Shown: positions 47,859 through 57,648, numbered from the stretch's first letter. The stretch: DNA of 64,000 bases from Pseudomonas sp. BP8 (GCF_017875955.1 NZ_JAGINK010000001.1:5176501-5240500); one strand, 5' to 3'. Translations and numbers: made by a program. Notes: a model not told the origin generated them from the sequence alone.

Positions 47859-48452
47859 ATGACAGCTCCTGACGTTAAAAGCGCACGCGACCGCATTCTC
47901 CAAGGGGCCTGCGAACTGTTTGCACTGTATGGCTATCAAGCCATTGGCCTGCGAGAGCTGGCGGAGCACGTCGGGATCAAGCCAGGTTCGCTTTATCACC
48001 ACATCGACAGCAAACAGTCACTGCTATACGAACTTATGGAAGACGCCATCAACGAGTTGCTCTACAGCACCAGACTAAATCTGCGGCGCAAGGCCCAGGC
48101 GCATGAACGACTGAACTGCTTCATCGATACTTTCCTGGCCTTCAAAACCGGATGCGCAGCCCGCGCCTGCCTGCTCGCGCGCGAACAGATCAACCTGACC
48201 GCCGCGCAGGCGGACGAATTCAATGGCCTGAAAAACGACTACATCCAGATCTTGTCGGACATTATCAAGGACCTGATCCGGGCCAACCGACTGCACCCCG
48301 CCACACTCTCGATGGCGTCTGATGCGGTGCTTGGCATGCTCTTCAACCACGCCCAGTGGCTCAACACTGAAGTCAGTGGCACTCAGCAAAGCCCTGCCCT
48401 GAAGCGTTTTGCGTACGGCATCATTGCCACCATGAACAGCGAGGCCGCGTGA
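47859..48452 (+). CDS. TetR/AcrR-family regulator
   Basis: Regulator of 197 aa. The N-terminal helix-turn-helix is clear: RILQGACELFALYGYQAIGL then RELAEHVGIKPGSLYHHIDSK (about 11-55). The C-terminal ligand domain contains CAARACLLAREQINLT. ATG 47859 is taken as start since the TetR fold begins directly after it. It is divergent from the two SDR genes and by its operator copies is the likely repressor of these and of the hyuA operon. The ligand is unknown. Confidence 0.92.
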   Translation: MTAPDVKSARDRILQGACELFALYGYQAIGLRELAEHVGIKPGSLYHHIDSKQSLLYELMEDAINELLYSTRLNLRRKAQAHERLNCFIDTFLAFKTGCAARACLLAREQINLTAAQADEFNGLKNDYIQILSDIIKDLIRANRLHPATLSMASDAVLGMLFNHAQWLNTEVSGTQQSPALKRFAYGIIATMNSEAA

Positions 48453-48601
48453 GCCCGCTCCAATCGCTGAAGCCGGGACCCTGGATTGGCTGAACTGCGA
48501 CCTCCTGCCACTGCTACCATCGTCGGCGCTGACGAACCGCGGGCCACGTGCCAGACTGGCTGATCGGGACCGCGTTTCATCTTATTTGCTCCGGAGTCTT
48601 C

Positions 48602-51600
48602 ATGTCGTTGTCCAGCGGGCTGATCGCCGTGGTCGCCCTGGCCTATATGGCCGTCATGTTCGCCATCGCCTTTTATGGCGACCGCCGCAGCACCCCGCTG
48701 CCGCCGCGCCTGCGTGCCTGGGTGTACAGCCTGTCGCTGGCCGTCTACTGCACCAGCTGGACCTTCTTTGGCGCGGTCGGCCAGGCCGCCGAGCAGTTGT
48801 GGGCGTTTTTGCCGATCTACCTGGGCCCGGTGCTGCTGCTGATCTTTGCGCCGCAGGTGGTGCAGAAGATGGTGCTCATCAGCAAGCAACAGAACATTAC
48901 GTCGATCGCCGACTTCATTGCCGCGCGCTATGGCAAATCGCAGAGCCTGGCGGTGGTGGTGGCGCTGATCTGCCTGGTCGGCGTACTGCCGTATATCGCC
49001 CTGCAGCTCAAGGGCATCGTGCTCGGGGTCAACCTGTTGATCGGGGCCAACGCCGATGCCACCGGCACCCGCGTACAGGACACCGCGCTGGTGGTTTCGC
49101 TGGTGCTGGCGCTGTTCTCGATCGTGTTCGGCACGCGCAGCCTGGACGTCACCGAGCACCACCGGGGGATGGTCCTGGCGATCGCTTTCGAAGCGCTGGT
49201 CAAGCTGCTGGCGTTTCTCGCCGTGGGCGTGTTCGTGGTGTTCAATTTGTACGACGGCTTCGACGACCTGTTCACCCAGGCGCGGCAATCGGTGCACCTG
49301 GAAAGCTACTGGCAAGAGACCATTAACTGGCCGTCGATGGTGGTCCAGACCGGCGTGGCGATGATGGCGATCATCTGTTTGCCGCGTCAGTTCCACGTCA
49401 CCGTGGTAGAGAACATCGAGCCGCAGGACCTGCGCATGGCGCGCTGGGTGTTCCCGATGTACCTGGTACTGGCCGCACTGTTCGTGGTGCCGATCGCCCT
49501 GGCCGGGCAGATGCTGCTGCCGGGCACAGTGATTTCGGACTCCTTCGTCATCAGCCTGCCGCTGGCCGAAGCGCACCCGAGCCTGGCCTTGCTGGCGTTT
49601 ATCGGCGGCGCCTCGGCCGCGACCGGCATGGTCATCGTCGAGGCGGTGGCGCTGTCGACCATGGTCTCCAACGACATGCTGCTGCCCTGGCTGCTACGAC
49701 GCAAAAATGCCGAGCGGCCGTTCGAGGCGTTCCGCCACTGGATGCTTTCGGTACGCCGGGTGACCATCGTCGTCATCCTCTTGCTGGCGTACGTCAGCTA
49801 CCGCTTGCTCGGCTCCACGGCCAGCCTGGCCACCATCGGCCAGATCGCCTTTGCCGCCGTCACCCAACTGACCCCGGCCATGCTCGGTGCGCTGTACTGG
49901 AAACAGGCCAACCGACGTGGCGTGTTCGCAGGTCTCGCGGCGGGGATCTTCCTCTGGTTCTACACCCTGGTGCTGCCGATCACCGCGCACAGCCTGGGCT
50001 GGTCGCTGGAGCTGTTCCCGGGCCTGGCGTGGCTGCACGGCAACCCGCTGAATCTGCCGATCACCCCGCTCACGCAAGGCGTGGTGCTGTCGCTGGCAGG
50101 CAACTTCACCCTGTTCGCCTGGGTCTCGATCCTGTCGCGCACGCGGGTGTCGGAACACTGGCAGGCAGGCCGCTTCATCGGCCAGCAGACCAGCGCCCGG
50201 CCCAACAGCCGTTCGCTGCTGGCGGTGCAGATCGACGACCTGCTCAACCTCGCCTCACGCTTTGTCGGCGAGGAGCGTGCACGGCAGAGCTTCATCCGCT
50301 TCGCCTACCGCCAGGGCAAGGGCTTCAACCCCAACCAGAACGCCGATGGCGACTGGATAGAACACACCGAACGACTGCTCGCCGGCGTGCTCGGTACGTC
50401 GTCGACGCGGGCGGTGGTCAAGGCCGCCATCGAAGGCCGCGACATGCAGCTCGAAGATGTCGTGCGCATCGCCGATGAAGCCAGCGAGGTCTTGCAGTTC
50501 AACCGTGCCCTCCTTCAGGGCGCGATCGAGAACATCAACCAGGGCATCAGTGTGGTCGACCAGAACCTGCACCTGGTGGCCTGGAACCGGCGCTACCTGG
50601 AGCTGTTCAATTACCCTGACGGCCTGATCAGCGTCGGCCGGCCAATTGCCGACATCATTCGCTACAACGCCGAACGCGGCCTGTGCGGCCCGGGCGAGGC
50701 CCAGGTGCACGTGGCGCGGCGCCTGCACTGGATGCGCCAGGGCCGCGCGCACACCTCCGAGCGGCTGTTCCCCAATGGCCGGGTCATCGAGCTGATCGGC
50801 AACCCGATGCCGGGCGGCGGTTTTGTCATGAGCTTTACCGACATCACCCCCTTCCGCGAAGCGGAACAGGCGCTCAAGGACGCCAACGAGGGCCTTGAGC
50901 AGCGGGTTGCCGCGCGCACCCATGAGCTGTCCCAGCTCAACCAGGCGCTGACCGAAGCGAAGAGCCGGGCCGAGGCGGTCAGCCAGTCGAAGACGCGCTT
51001 CCTGGCTGCGGTCAGTCATGACCTGATGCAGCCGCTGAACGCGGCGCGGCTGTTTTCCGCAGCACTGTCGCAGCAGGCCGAGGGCATGTCGGACGAAGCC
51101 CAGCAGCTGGTCAAGCACATGGACAGCTCGTTGCGCTCAGCCGAGGAGCTGATCAGCGACCTGCTGGATATCTCGCGCCTGGAAAACGGCAAGATCACCC
51201 CCGACATCAAGCCCTTCGCCCTCAGTGACCTGTTCGATGCCCTGGGTGCCGAGTTCAAGGTCCTGGCGGCGGAAAAAGGCCTCGAGTTCCGCCTGCGCGG
51301 CAGTCGCTTGCGGGTCAACAGCGACATCAAGCTGTTGCGCCGAGTGCTGCAGAACTTCCTTACCAATGCCTTGCGCTACGGCAAGAGCCCGATCCTGTTC
51401 GGTGTGCGCCGCCAGGGTGAGCGACTGTGGCTGGAGGTCTGGGACCGCGGGCCGGGCATCACCGACGACAAGCTGCAGGTGATCTTCCAGGAGTTCAAGC
51501 GCCTCGACAGCCACCAGACCCGCGCCGAAAAAGGCCTGGGCCTAGGCCTGGCGATCGCCGACGGTCTATGCCGGGTGCTCGGCCATACCCTGCAAGTGCG

Positions 51601-52078
51601 CTCGTGGCCGGGCAAGGGCAGCGTGTTCCGCGTCAGCGTGCCGATTGCCAGCGCTGGCGCTGCGCCGAGCGCGCCCGTCGAACAGCAACCGGGCCAGCCA
51701 CTGGCCGGCCTGCAGGTGCTGTGCATCGACAACGAAGACAGCATCCTGATCGGCATGAACAGCCTGCTCAGCCGCTGGGGCTGCCAGGTCTGGACCGCGC
51801 GCAACCGCGAAGCGTGTGAAGCCCTGCTGGAGAAGGGCGTGCGCCCGCACCTGGCGCTGGTCGACTATCACCTGGACGACGGTGACACGGGTACCGAGCT
51901 GATGGCCTGGCTACGCACGCGCCTGGGCGAGCCGGTGCCGGGCGTGGTGATCAGCGCCGACGGGCGCAGCGAGACCATCGCCATGGTCCATGCCGCAGGC
52001 CTCGATTATCTGGCCAAGCCGGTCAAGCCGGCCGCGTTGCGGGCGCTGCTCAATCGGCATCTGAGCCTGGTTCAGTAA
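48602..52078 (+). CDS. Na+/solute symporter - hybrid sensor histidine kinase - receiver fusion
   Basis: Inner-membrane signalling protein of 1158 aa. In order: a sodium:solute symporter domain with about 13 helices (residues 1 to about 500), a PAS domain (about 635-755), a coiled coil, HisKA with the phospho-His in AAVSHDLMQPLNAA (about 805), an HATPase domain with NALRYG and GLGLGLAIA (about 910-1012), and a C-terminal receiver with the phospho-Asp in LALVDYHLDDGD (about 1087). It resembles CbrA-like kinases but carries an attached receiver. ATG 48602 has GGAG upstream. Its 3' end overlaps rmuC. Confidence 0.92.
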   Translation: MSLSSGLIAVVALAYMAVMFAIAFYGDRRSTPLPPRLRAWVYSLSLAVYCTSWTFFGAVGQAAEQLWAFLPIYLGPVLLLIFAPQVVQKMVLISKQQNITSIADFIAARYGKSQSLAVVVALICLVGVLPYIALQLKGIVLGVNLLIGANADATGTRVQDTALVVSLVLALFSIVFGTRSLDVTEHHRGMVLAIAFEALVKLLAFLAVGVFVVFNLYDGFDDLFTQARQSVHLESYWQETINWPSMVVQTGVAMMAIICLPRQFHVTVVENIEPQDLRMARWVFPMYLVLAALFVVPIALAGQMLLPGTVISDSFVISLPLAEAHPSLALLAFIGGASAATGMVIVEAVALSTMVSNDMLLPWLLRRKNAERPFEAFRHWMLSVRRVTIVVILLLAYVSYRLLGSTASLATIGQIAFAAVTQLTPAMLGALYWKQANRRGVFAGLAAGIFLWFYTLVLPITAHSLGWSLELFPGLAWLHGNPLNLPITPLTQGVVLSLAGNFTLFAWVSILSRTRVSEHWQAGRFIGQQTSARPNSRSLLAVQIDDLLNLASRFVGEERARQSFIRFAYRQGKGFNPNQNADGDWIEHTERLLAGVLGTSSTRAVVKAAIEGRDMQLEDVVRIADEASEVLQFNRALLQGAIENINQGISVVDQNLHLVAWNRRYLELFNYPDGLISVGRPIADIIRYNAERGLCGPGEAQVHVARRLHWMRQGRAHTSERLFPNGRVIELIGNPMPGGGFVMSFTDITPFREAEQALKDANEGLEQRVAARTHELSQLNQALTEAKSRAEAVSQSKTRFLAAVSHDLMQPLNAARLFSAALSQQAEGMSDEAQQLVKHMDSSLRSAEELISDLLDISRLENGKITPDIKPFALSDLFDALGAEFKVLAAEKGLEFRLRGSRLRVNSDIKLLRRVLQNFLTNALRYGKSPILFGVRRQGERLWLEVWDRGPGITDDKLQVIFQEFKRLDSHQTRAEKGLGLGLAIADGLCRVLGHTLQVRSWPGKGSVFRVSVPIASAGAAPSAPVEQQPGQPLAGLQVLCIDNEDSILIGMNSLLSRWGCQVWTARNREACEALLEKGVRPHLALVDYHLDDGDTGTELMAWLRTRLGEPVPGVVISADGRSETIAMVHAAGLDYLAKPVKPAALRALLNRHLSLVQ

Positions 52079-53522
52079 GCGCTTCATCACTCAGTGCGCG
52101 CTCCAGCAGGTCGGCCGGCAGGCTCTTGCTGGCGCGCGCGCCGAGCAGCTTGAGCTGCTCGCTGCGGCTGATCAGGTTGCCACGCCCCTCGCAGAGTTTG
52201 TTGCGTGCAGCGGCATAGGCCTTGTCGACCTGCTGCAGGCGCGCCCCGAGCTCGTCCAGGTCCTGGATGAACAACACGAACTTGTCGTACAGCCAACCAG
52301 CGCGCTCGGCGATCTCCCGAGCGTTCTGGCCTTGGCGCTCCTGCTTCCACAGGCTGTCGATGACCCGCAAGGTGGCCAAGAGGGTGGTCGGGCTGACGAT
52401 GACGATCTGCCGGTCGAACGCTTCCTGGAACAGGTTAGGTTCGGCTTGCAGAGCTGCCGAAAACGCCGCTTCGATGGGCACGAAGAGCAGCACGAAGTCG
52501 AGGCTGTGCAGGCCTTCGAGGCGACTGTAATCCTTGCCGGAGAGGCCTTTGACGTGGCTGCGCAGCGATTGCACGTGCTGCTTGAGCGCGGCCTCGTCAT
52601 TGTTGCTGACGAACTGCTGGTAGGCGGTGAGGCTGACCTTGGCATCCACCACCACCTGCTTGTCGCCCGGCAGCATGATCAGCACATCGGGCTGGAAGCG
52701 CTCGCCGTCGGCGCTCTTCAGGCTGACCTGGGTCTGGTACTCGCGGCCCTTCTCCAGGCCGGCATGCTCCAGCACCCGCTCAAGGATCAGCTCACCCCAG
52801 TTGCCCTGGGTCTTCTGGCCCTTGAGGGCCTGAGTCAGGTTGGTCGCTTCATCGGACAAGCGCAGGTTGAGCTGCTGCAGGCGCTCCAGCTCCTTGCCCA
52901 GCGAGAAGCGTTCGCGGGCCTCTTGCTGGTAGCTCTCTTCGACACGCTTTTCGAAGGCGTGGATGCGCTCCTTGAGCGGGTCGAGCAATTGCCCGAGGTG
53001 ATGTTGGCTGGTCTGCGCGAAGCGTTGTTCGCGCTCGTCGAAGATCTTCGTGGCCATCTCGGCAAACTGTGCGCGCAGGGTGTCGCGGGCTTGTTGCAGG
53101 TCTTCGAGGCGCTGCTGGTGGCTTTCCTGCTGTTCGCGCAGCTCCGCTTGCAGGCCGGCGGCCTGGGCCTCCAGACGGCGCAGTTCGGCTTCACGGCTGG
53201 TGCGCTCGAGCTGCCAGGCGTGAGCGGCATCGCGGGCGTTGTCGCGGTCGATCTGCAACAGTTCCAGCTCGCGACCCTGAGCGGCGAGGTTGGCCTGCTT
53301 GGCGGCGTTGGCTTCGCTGAGGTCGCTGATCTCGTCGCGACTGGCCTCGAGTTGCGCTTGCAGGCCTTCCTGGGCCAATACGGCTGCACTGAGGCGTTCT
53401 TCGCGCAAGGCGTGCTCACCTTGGTCTGCAGCCTGCTGGCGCTGGACCTTGAGTACCCAGCCGAGCAAGGGAACTGCCGCTGCCACGATGCCCAGCAGAA
53501 TGCTGGCCAGATCCACTGCCAT
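52050..53522 (-). CDS. rmuC: DNA recombination protein RmuC
   Basis: Membrane-anchored nuclease-like protein of 490 aa that limits recombination at inverted repeats. It has one N-terminal helix (LASILLGIVAAAVPLLGWVL), a long coiled coil (about residues 25-165, rich in Glu, Gln and Arg) and the conserved RmuC domain with KTQGNWGELILERVLEHAGL, PDVLIMLPGDKQVVVDAKVS and SPTTLLATLRVID. Its last 29 bp overlap the end of the convergent sensor kinase gene. Confidence 0.94.
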   Translation of the reverse strand: MAVDLASILLGIVAAAVPLLGWVLKVQRQQAADQGEHALREERLSAAVLAQEGLQAQLEASRDEISDLSEANAAKQANLAAQGRELELLQIDRDNARDAAHAWQLERTSREAELRRLEAQAAGLQAELREQQESHQQRLEDLQQARDTLRAQFAEMATKIFDEREQRFAQTSQHHLGQLLDPLKERIHAFEKRVEESYQQEARERFSLGKELERLQQLNLRLSDEATNLTQALKGQKTQGNWGELILERVLEHAGLEKGREYQTQVSLKSADGERFQPDVLIMLPGDKQVVVDAKVSLTAYQQFVSNNDEAALKQHVQSLRSHVKGLSGKDYSRLEGLHSLDFVLLFVPIEAAFSAALQAEPNLFQEAFDRQIVIVSPTTLLATLRVIDSLWKQERQGQNAREIAERAGWLYDKFVLFIQDLDELGARLQQVDKAYAAARNKLCEGRGNLISRSEQLKLLGARASKSLPADLLERALSDEALTEPGSDAD

Positions 53523-53727
53523 AACTACCCCGATATGCTGTTGATCAATGCTCGGCGCAGCTTACAGCAAGGCGCTTGTCAGGTCGTCGGGGCTGCTCGA
53601 GCAGGCCCGGATGCTTGGCAGGAAATGTGGGAGCAACTGTCTTGCACCAAACCTCATGCTGACGCGATCTCTGTGGGAGCGGCCTCGCCGGAGCGCCGGA
53701 ACGGACTGCAGAGCAGGCCCGGCTTGC

Positions 53728-54135
53728 TCAAGCCGTGAGCAGTCGTCGCGCCTCTTGGGATCCCTGCGCCGCCGCCAGCTCCAGCCAATGCCGAGCCTGC
53801 TCCGGTTCACTGTGCTGACAGAGCCGGCCATATTCCAACTGTGCGCGACGATCCCCTGCGCGAGCTGCCTGACGCAGCAGGTCATGGCCAATGCGCCGAT
53901 CACGGGCACTGCCGCAGTCACGGCAGAGCATCTGGCCAAGACGGCTTTGCGCCACCACCACGCCTTGACGCGCAGGCTGCTTGAGCAGGCGTCCAGCGAG
54001 ATGCTTGACGCTGTGCCTGTCACCCAGCCTGGGGCTGTCCAGCAGCCACAGGGCTACCTTCAAGGAAAAGCGCTTGGGACCAGACGCTGATGCAATGGCG
54101 GGGGGATGTGCGAGGTTTTTACCGCGAAAATTCAT
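53728..54135 (-). CDS. Small Sel1/TPR-like repeat protein
   Basis: Protein of 135 aa, very basic N-terminus, with Sel1-type helical repeats in the C-terminal half (RIGHDLLRQAARAGDRRAQL, then QARHWLELAAAQGSQEARRL). A CRDCG pair of cysteines lies in the middle. ATG 54135 (MNFRGKN) is preferred over a TTG at 54153. No signal peptide is visible. Such proteins act as protein-interaction scaffolds; no specific role can be given. Confidence 0.65.
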   Translation of the reverse strand: MNFRGKNLAHPPAIASASGPKRFSLKVALWLLDSPRLGDRHSVKHLAGRLLKQPARQGVVVAQSRLGQMLCRDCGSARDRRIGHDLLRQAARAGDRRAQLEYGRLCQHSEPEQARHWLELAAAQGSQEARRLLTA

Positions 54136-54153
54136 GACCAACAGCGATGGCAA

Positions 54154-55075
54154 CTCGTGAGGCGCGCCACTCTACCCGATTTACCGGCATGTTTTTTCAT
54201 GAAATTTTAAAAAAATTTGATGATCTTTTCTTGACGTTTTCAGCGGGACCTTCGCTACCCCTACCTTTAACGACGATTGTCGGACAGTCATAGAAACGGC
54301 TGGCACGCCCGTCCTAGAGCAAGCGCTCGGGACAATCCACAGAACCTGTGGATAACTCGGTGGACAACCACTTCATGTTGCCTTCAAACCCTTATGAAAT
54401 GGGGCCTACAGTCAAACTGTCGATTTTTTCACCAGCTAAAATTAGTGTTTTTTTTCATTGACTTAAGACGCCAGTCAAGGCATTGGCGAGGTGATTCGAG
54501 GCTGTTGCAGGTCTGTTACAGACTGCGCCCCAAATGTGTACAAGTGCACCGAAGTGTGCCGCCGGGTGCCCGAAATCAGCCCAGCCGGGCGGTTGCCAGC
54601 TGTGCCCGCCTACTTCACATTGCAACAAAGCTGAGCCATACTGGTCGGCTCAGCTGATCAGCAGCAAATAAATTTGCCAATCCTGTTTTCTTCCTGTAGG
54701 GTGGCCCTCGTTAGTACCCAGCTGAAAGTCAATTCTGGCCAGTAAGGTCCATGCAGCGTCCGGCTCCCCCCAAGAGCAGAACCTGCTGAAACAGGACCGG
54801 CCCTTTCGATGATTCACTCGGCAGCCACCGCTGCTCCAGCACGAATCACCTCGCAGATTGATCGGGATCTTCACCCAGAGGCCATGAACCTTTGCCTCGG
54901 TGTGCCTGCCCGCCTTTTGACGTACCTACCAGTCAGCCCAGCGCCTACCTAATGAATGCGCCCTTCTGGCTGCCCTGTTCCAGTCAGGTTCAACGCCCCC
55001 TTAATAAAGGCGTCACTGGAACGTTTCTAAGATGTACGGATCAAAGTCCGTGTCCAAAGCAGGAACCTCCATATA
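54154..55075. other. Long gene-poor region with hairpins
   Basis: About 920 bp with no convincing gene. It contains an AT-rich patch (54190-54240), one perfect DnaA-box-like TGTGGATAA (54347-54355), a 9-bp perfect stem AGCTGAGCC/GGCTCAGCT (54629-54655), and a longer hairpin with arms GTTCCAGT/ACTGGAAC plus inner CGCC/GGCG (54977-55022) just before the next gene. A 22-codon frame from 54884 (MNLCLGVPARLL...) overlaps a longer weak frame by ATGA but has no clear coding support. A structured leader or small RNA is possible. Confidence 0.5.
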
Positions 55076-55300
55076 ATGACAAATCATCATCAGTTTCAGA
55101 GTGCCGTTGGCACCCTCTCTCAGGCCTTCGCTCCACTGAAGTGCCTTATCGTTGCCCCACGTAAGGGCAGCTTCAGCTTTACCTTGGTCGACGAACACGG
55201 CATCGCTTGCCACAGCGAACGCCTGTACCCCGAGCAGTACAACCGCGCAGGCCCACTGCAGGCGGTGATCGATCGGACGCGCCAATCGTTGACCGCGTGA
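55076..55300 (+). CDS. Small hypothetical protein, possibly DUF3509-like
   Basis: Protein of 74 aa, no signal peptide. It reads like the small Pseudomonas DUF3509 proteins: a short helix (FQSAVGTLSQAFAPL), a two-strand centre (KGSFSFTLVDEHGIACHSE) and a C-terminal helix (LQAVIDRTRQSL). An AGGAA lies about 10 bp before the ATG. It is preceded by a long hairpin leader and followed by a short palindrome. Family assignment is tentative. Confidence 0.55.
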   Translation: MTNHHQFQSAVGTLSQAFAPLKCLIVAPRKGSFSFTLVDEHGIACHSERLYPEQYNRAGPLQAVIDRTRQSLTA

Positions 55301-55310
55301 GCCCTGAATG

Positions 55311-55330
55311 TCAGCCCATTCAAGGGCTGA
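55311..55330 (+). terminator. Hairpin after the small hypothetical gene
   Basis: TCAGCCC-ATTCAA-GGGCTGA, a perfect 7-bp stem 11 bp beyond the stop. There is no T-run, so termination is unproven. Confidence 0.45.
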
Positions 55331-55548
55331 ATACCGGCTCGCAGCAGCTGCCTGTTGGTTCTTGGCCTAATTGCCTTAGGGCATATGGCTTCTGACCTCA
55401 GGCAGCAATCGATTTAAAAACAGGCCTTTACATCGTGGTTATCACACTACACTTCAAGTTGAGCGGTGCGAGCCGCTTCCGGCGGGCCTGATCCTTCACC
55501 AGCTGCCAAGCTCCAGCGCCCGTCGGCCCTTAATAGAACGAGGGCATC

Positions 55549-56031
55549 ATGGGTATCGCTGCGAATGAATTGTGTCTGTATGTGATTCGACCCACCCTGG
55601 TCTACCTTGACCGCCATTGTGCCAGCGCCGAAGCCCTGCTACTGGGGGTAGCCGCCTGCCAGTCGGCACTTGGTTCAGCCCTGCACGACCGCCGTGGGCA
55701 TGGCCTCTACCGGATTGGCGAGCACCGTCACCAGGCGCTCTGGGACGACTTTTTAGCGCGCGATCCCGACCTTGCCAGCCTGGTCCGCGGGCTAGCCAGC
55801 CAGCATGCCTTCCTGGGGGGACCGCACCTTGAGCTGACGGTCAACCTGCGCTATTCCACTGCTATCGCCTGGATGCTCATCGAACAGCAGCGCACCGCCC
55901 TGCCCGCAGCTGACGACCTGGTCGGGCTGGCGCGAATCTGGCGACAAACTTTCCAGCCCCAAGGCCGCCTGCGTGACTTCACCCTGGCATGGCACACCTG
56001 CGTCGAACCGATCCTGTCCCAGGCATCTTGA
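55549..56031 (+). CDS. Conserved hypothetical protein
   Basis: Protein of 160 aa, predicted soluble and largely helical, without signal peptide. The N-terminus IAANELCLYVIRPTLVYLDR and the later HLELTVNLRYSTAIAWML are the most distinctive parts. I do not recognise a domain beyond a general impression that it is common in Pseudomonas next to fadL. A GAGGG ribosome site precedes the ATG. Codon use is like its neighbours. Confidence 0.7.
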   Translation: MGIAANELCLYVIRPTLVYLDRHCASAEALLLGVAACQSALGSALHDRRGHGLYRIGEHRHQALWDDFLARDPDLASLVRGLASQHAFLGGPHLELTVNLRYSTAIAWMLIEQQRTALPAADDLVGLARIWRQTFQPQGRLRDFTLAWHTCVEPILSQAS

Positions 56032-56177
56032 GAAGCGTCCTACAGAAAACCGGAAAAAATGGAAGTTTGGTCGGATTGTCCTACAAAACCGCTCTATCTC
56101 ACGCGATTGAGCCTATAGCGCGACGCGTGATTTGTTGGTAGCTTTTCGCCCCGGAGATCCCAAGGAGTTTCACAATA

Positions 56178-57461
56178 ATGAAAAAAGTAATGCTCAAAAC
56201 CTCCCTCGGCGTTGCCATTGCTCTCGCTTCCAGCCAACTGCTCGCCAGCGGTTTCGCCCTCAACGAGCAGAGCATTAGCGGCATGGGGACAGGTTTCGCG
56301 GGTCGTTCTTCTTCTGCCGATGATGCCAGCACCGTGTTTGGCAACCCCGCCGGCATGTCGCGCCTCAAGCGCGAGCAAGTCACCGTAGGTGGCGCGGCTA
56401 TCATCGCCAAAACCGATATCTCGGGTCCGGGTAGCAATCTGGGCGGCGAAACCGACGGCGACATGGTGCCAGTGGTGGGCGTTCCCATGGGCTACTACGT
56501 CAAGCCGATCGATGACCACTGGAGCGTCGGTTTTGGTGTCTACGTGCCGTTCGGCCTGGTCACCGACTACGGCAGCGATGATGCTGCCCGTTACTGGGGC
56601 AAGAAAAGCCACGTACAAGTCGTCACTTTCCAGCCAACCGTCAGCTATGCCTTCAACGACAAGGTTTCGATCGGCTTCGGCCCGACCATCAACCGTATCG
56701 AAGGCGAGCTGGGCTCCAACCTGAGCAGTCGGGCGTTTGGTAGCGCCACCGATGGCGAAGTGAAGATCAAAGGCGACGATACCGCTGTCGGCTACAACGT
56801 CGGCATCCTGGTCCAGGCGACCGACCGTACCCGTCTCGGCCTGACCTATCACTCCATGGTCGACTACAAGCTCGAGGGCAAGACCCGCGTCAGCACACCA
56901 GCGATCGGGGCGCTTTCCGGGAGCAAGTTCGATGCGAGCCTGAAGATCAAGACGCCAGAGTCGGTCGACTTCTCGATTACCCACGAGCTCGATGACCAGT
57001 GGACCGTGTATGCGGGCAGCACCTGGACCCGCTGGAGCCGCCTGGAGGCGATCACCGTGCAGAACGATGTGCCTGCACCGCTGCAGGGCTCAGCGTTCCA
57101 GACCATCAACGAAGACCAGAACTGGCACGACACCTGGGCCCACGCCATTGGCGCGTCCTACAAGGTGAACAAGGAATGGACCCTGCGTACCGGCTTCTCG
57201 GTTGACCAGTCGCCCACCAACAACCACGACCGCTCGCCACGCATTCCGACCGGCGACCGTAGGATCTTCAGCCTTGGTGCTGGCTGGAGCCCGACGGATG
57301 ACATGACCATTGATGTCGCCTATTCCTACCTGTGGGAAGAAGACACCAAGATCAATCGTCAGCCGACGAGCCTGCAGGAAGGTGCTCTCAAGGGCTCCTA
57401 CCAAGCCAAGTACGAGAACAGCGCTCACGGTATCGGGGCTTCCCTCACCTACCGCTTCTGA
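56178..57461 (+). CDS. fadL: Outer-membrane long-chain fatty acid/hydrophobic compound transporter FadL
   Basis: Outer-membrane beta-barrel of the FadL/TodX family, 427 aa. Signal peptide MKKVMLKTSLGVAIALASSQ with cleavage before or near GFALNEQS. The mature N-terminus forms the FadL hatch with GMGTGFAGRSSSADDAST and FGNPAGMSRL (NPAG motif). Alternating strands follow and the protein ends in the barrel-terminal aromatic (LTYRF). AAGGAG lies 8 bp before the ATG. It takes up long-chain fatty acids or similar lipids across the outer membrane. Confidence 0.93.
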   Translation: MKKVMLKTSLGVAIALASSQLLASGFALNEQSISGMGTGFAGRSSSADDASTVFGNPAGMSRLKREQVTVGGAAIIAKTDISGPGSNLGGETDGDMVPVVGVPMGYYVKPIDDHWSVGFGVYVPFGLVTDYGSDDAARYWGKKSHVQVVTFQPTVSYAFNDKVSIGFGPTINRIEGELGSNLSSRAFGSATDGEVKIKGDDTAVGYNVGILVQATDRTRLGLTYHSMVDYKLEGKTRVSTPAIGALSGSKFDASLKIKTPESVDFSITHELDDQWTVYAGSTWTRWSRLEAITVQNDVPAPLQGSAFQTINEDQNWHDTWAHAIGASYKVNKEWTLRTGFSVDQSPTNNHDRSPRIPTGDRRIFSLGAGWSPTDDMTIDVAYSYLWEEDTKINRQPTSLQEGALKGSYQAKYENSAHGIGASLTYRF

Positions 57462-57533
57462 GCCTCTTCGGCGCGTGCAAAGCCTGCTCTGGTGGCTAGT
57501 GGTGTTCACTTAAGCTCTGTAGCGCCGGCATTG

Positions 57534-57579
57534 GGGCCGCTTCGCGGCCCATCGCGACACAAGGCCGCTCCCACACTGA
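57534..57579. repeat. REP-like hairpin after fadL
   Basis: GGGGCCGCTTCGCGGCCC followed by ATCGCGACACAAGGCCGCTC and CCACA, a second REP family (different from the CTCTTCGCGGG type) common in this group. It probably acts as the fadL terminator. Confidence 0.7.
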
Positions 57580-57648
57580 TCGTGTCTACCTCTGGTTACA
57601 GGGCACGCACGGACAGTGCGGTGGCGGCTGGCTTAGGGATTGTGAGCT

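Noticed and set aside
54347..54355. Perfect DnaA-box-like TGTGGATAA as a possible replication origin
   Set aside because: Only one perfect box and no cluster, no dnaA/dnaN or repA gene nearby; a single nonamer is expected by chance.
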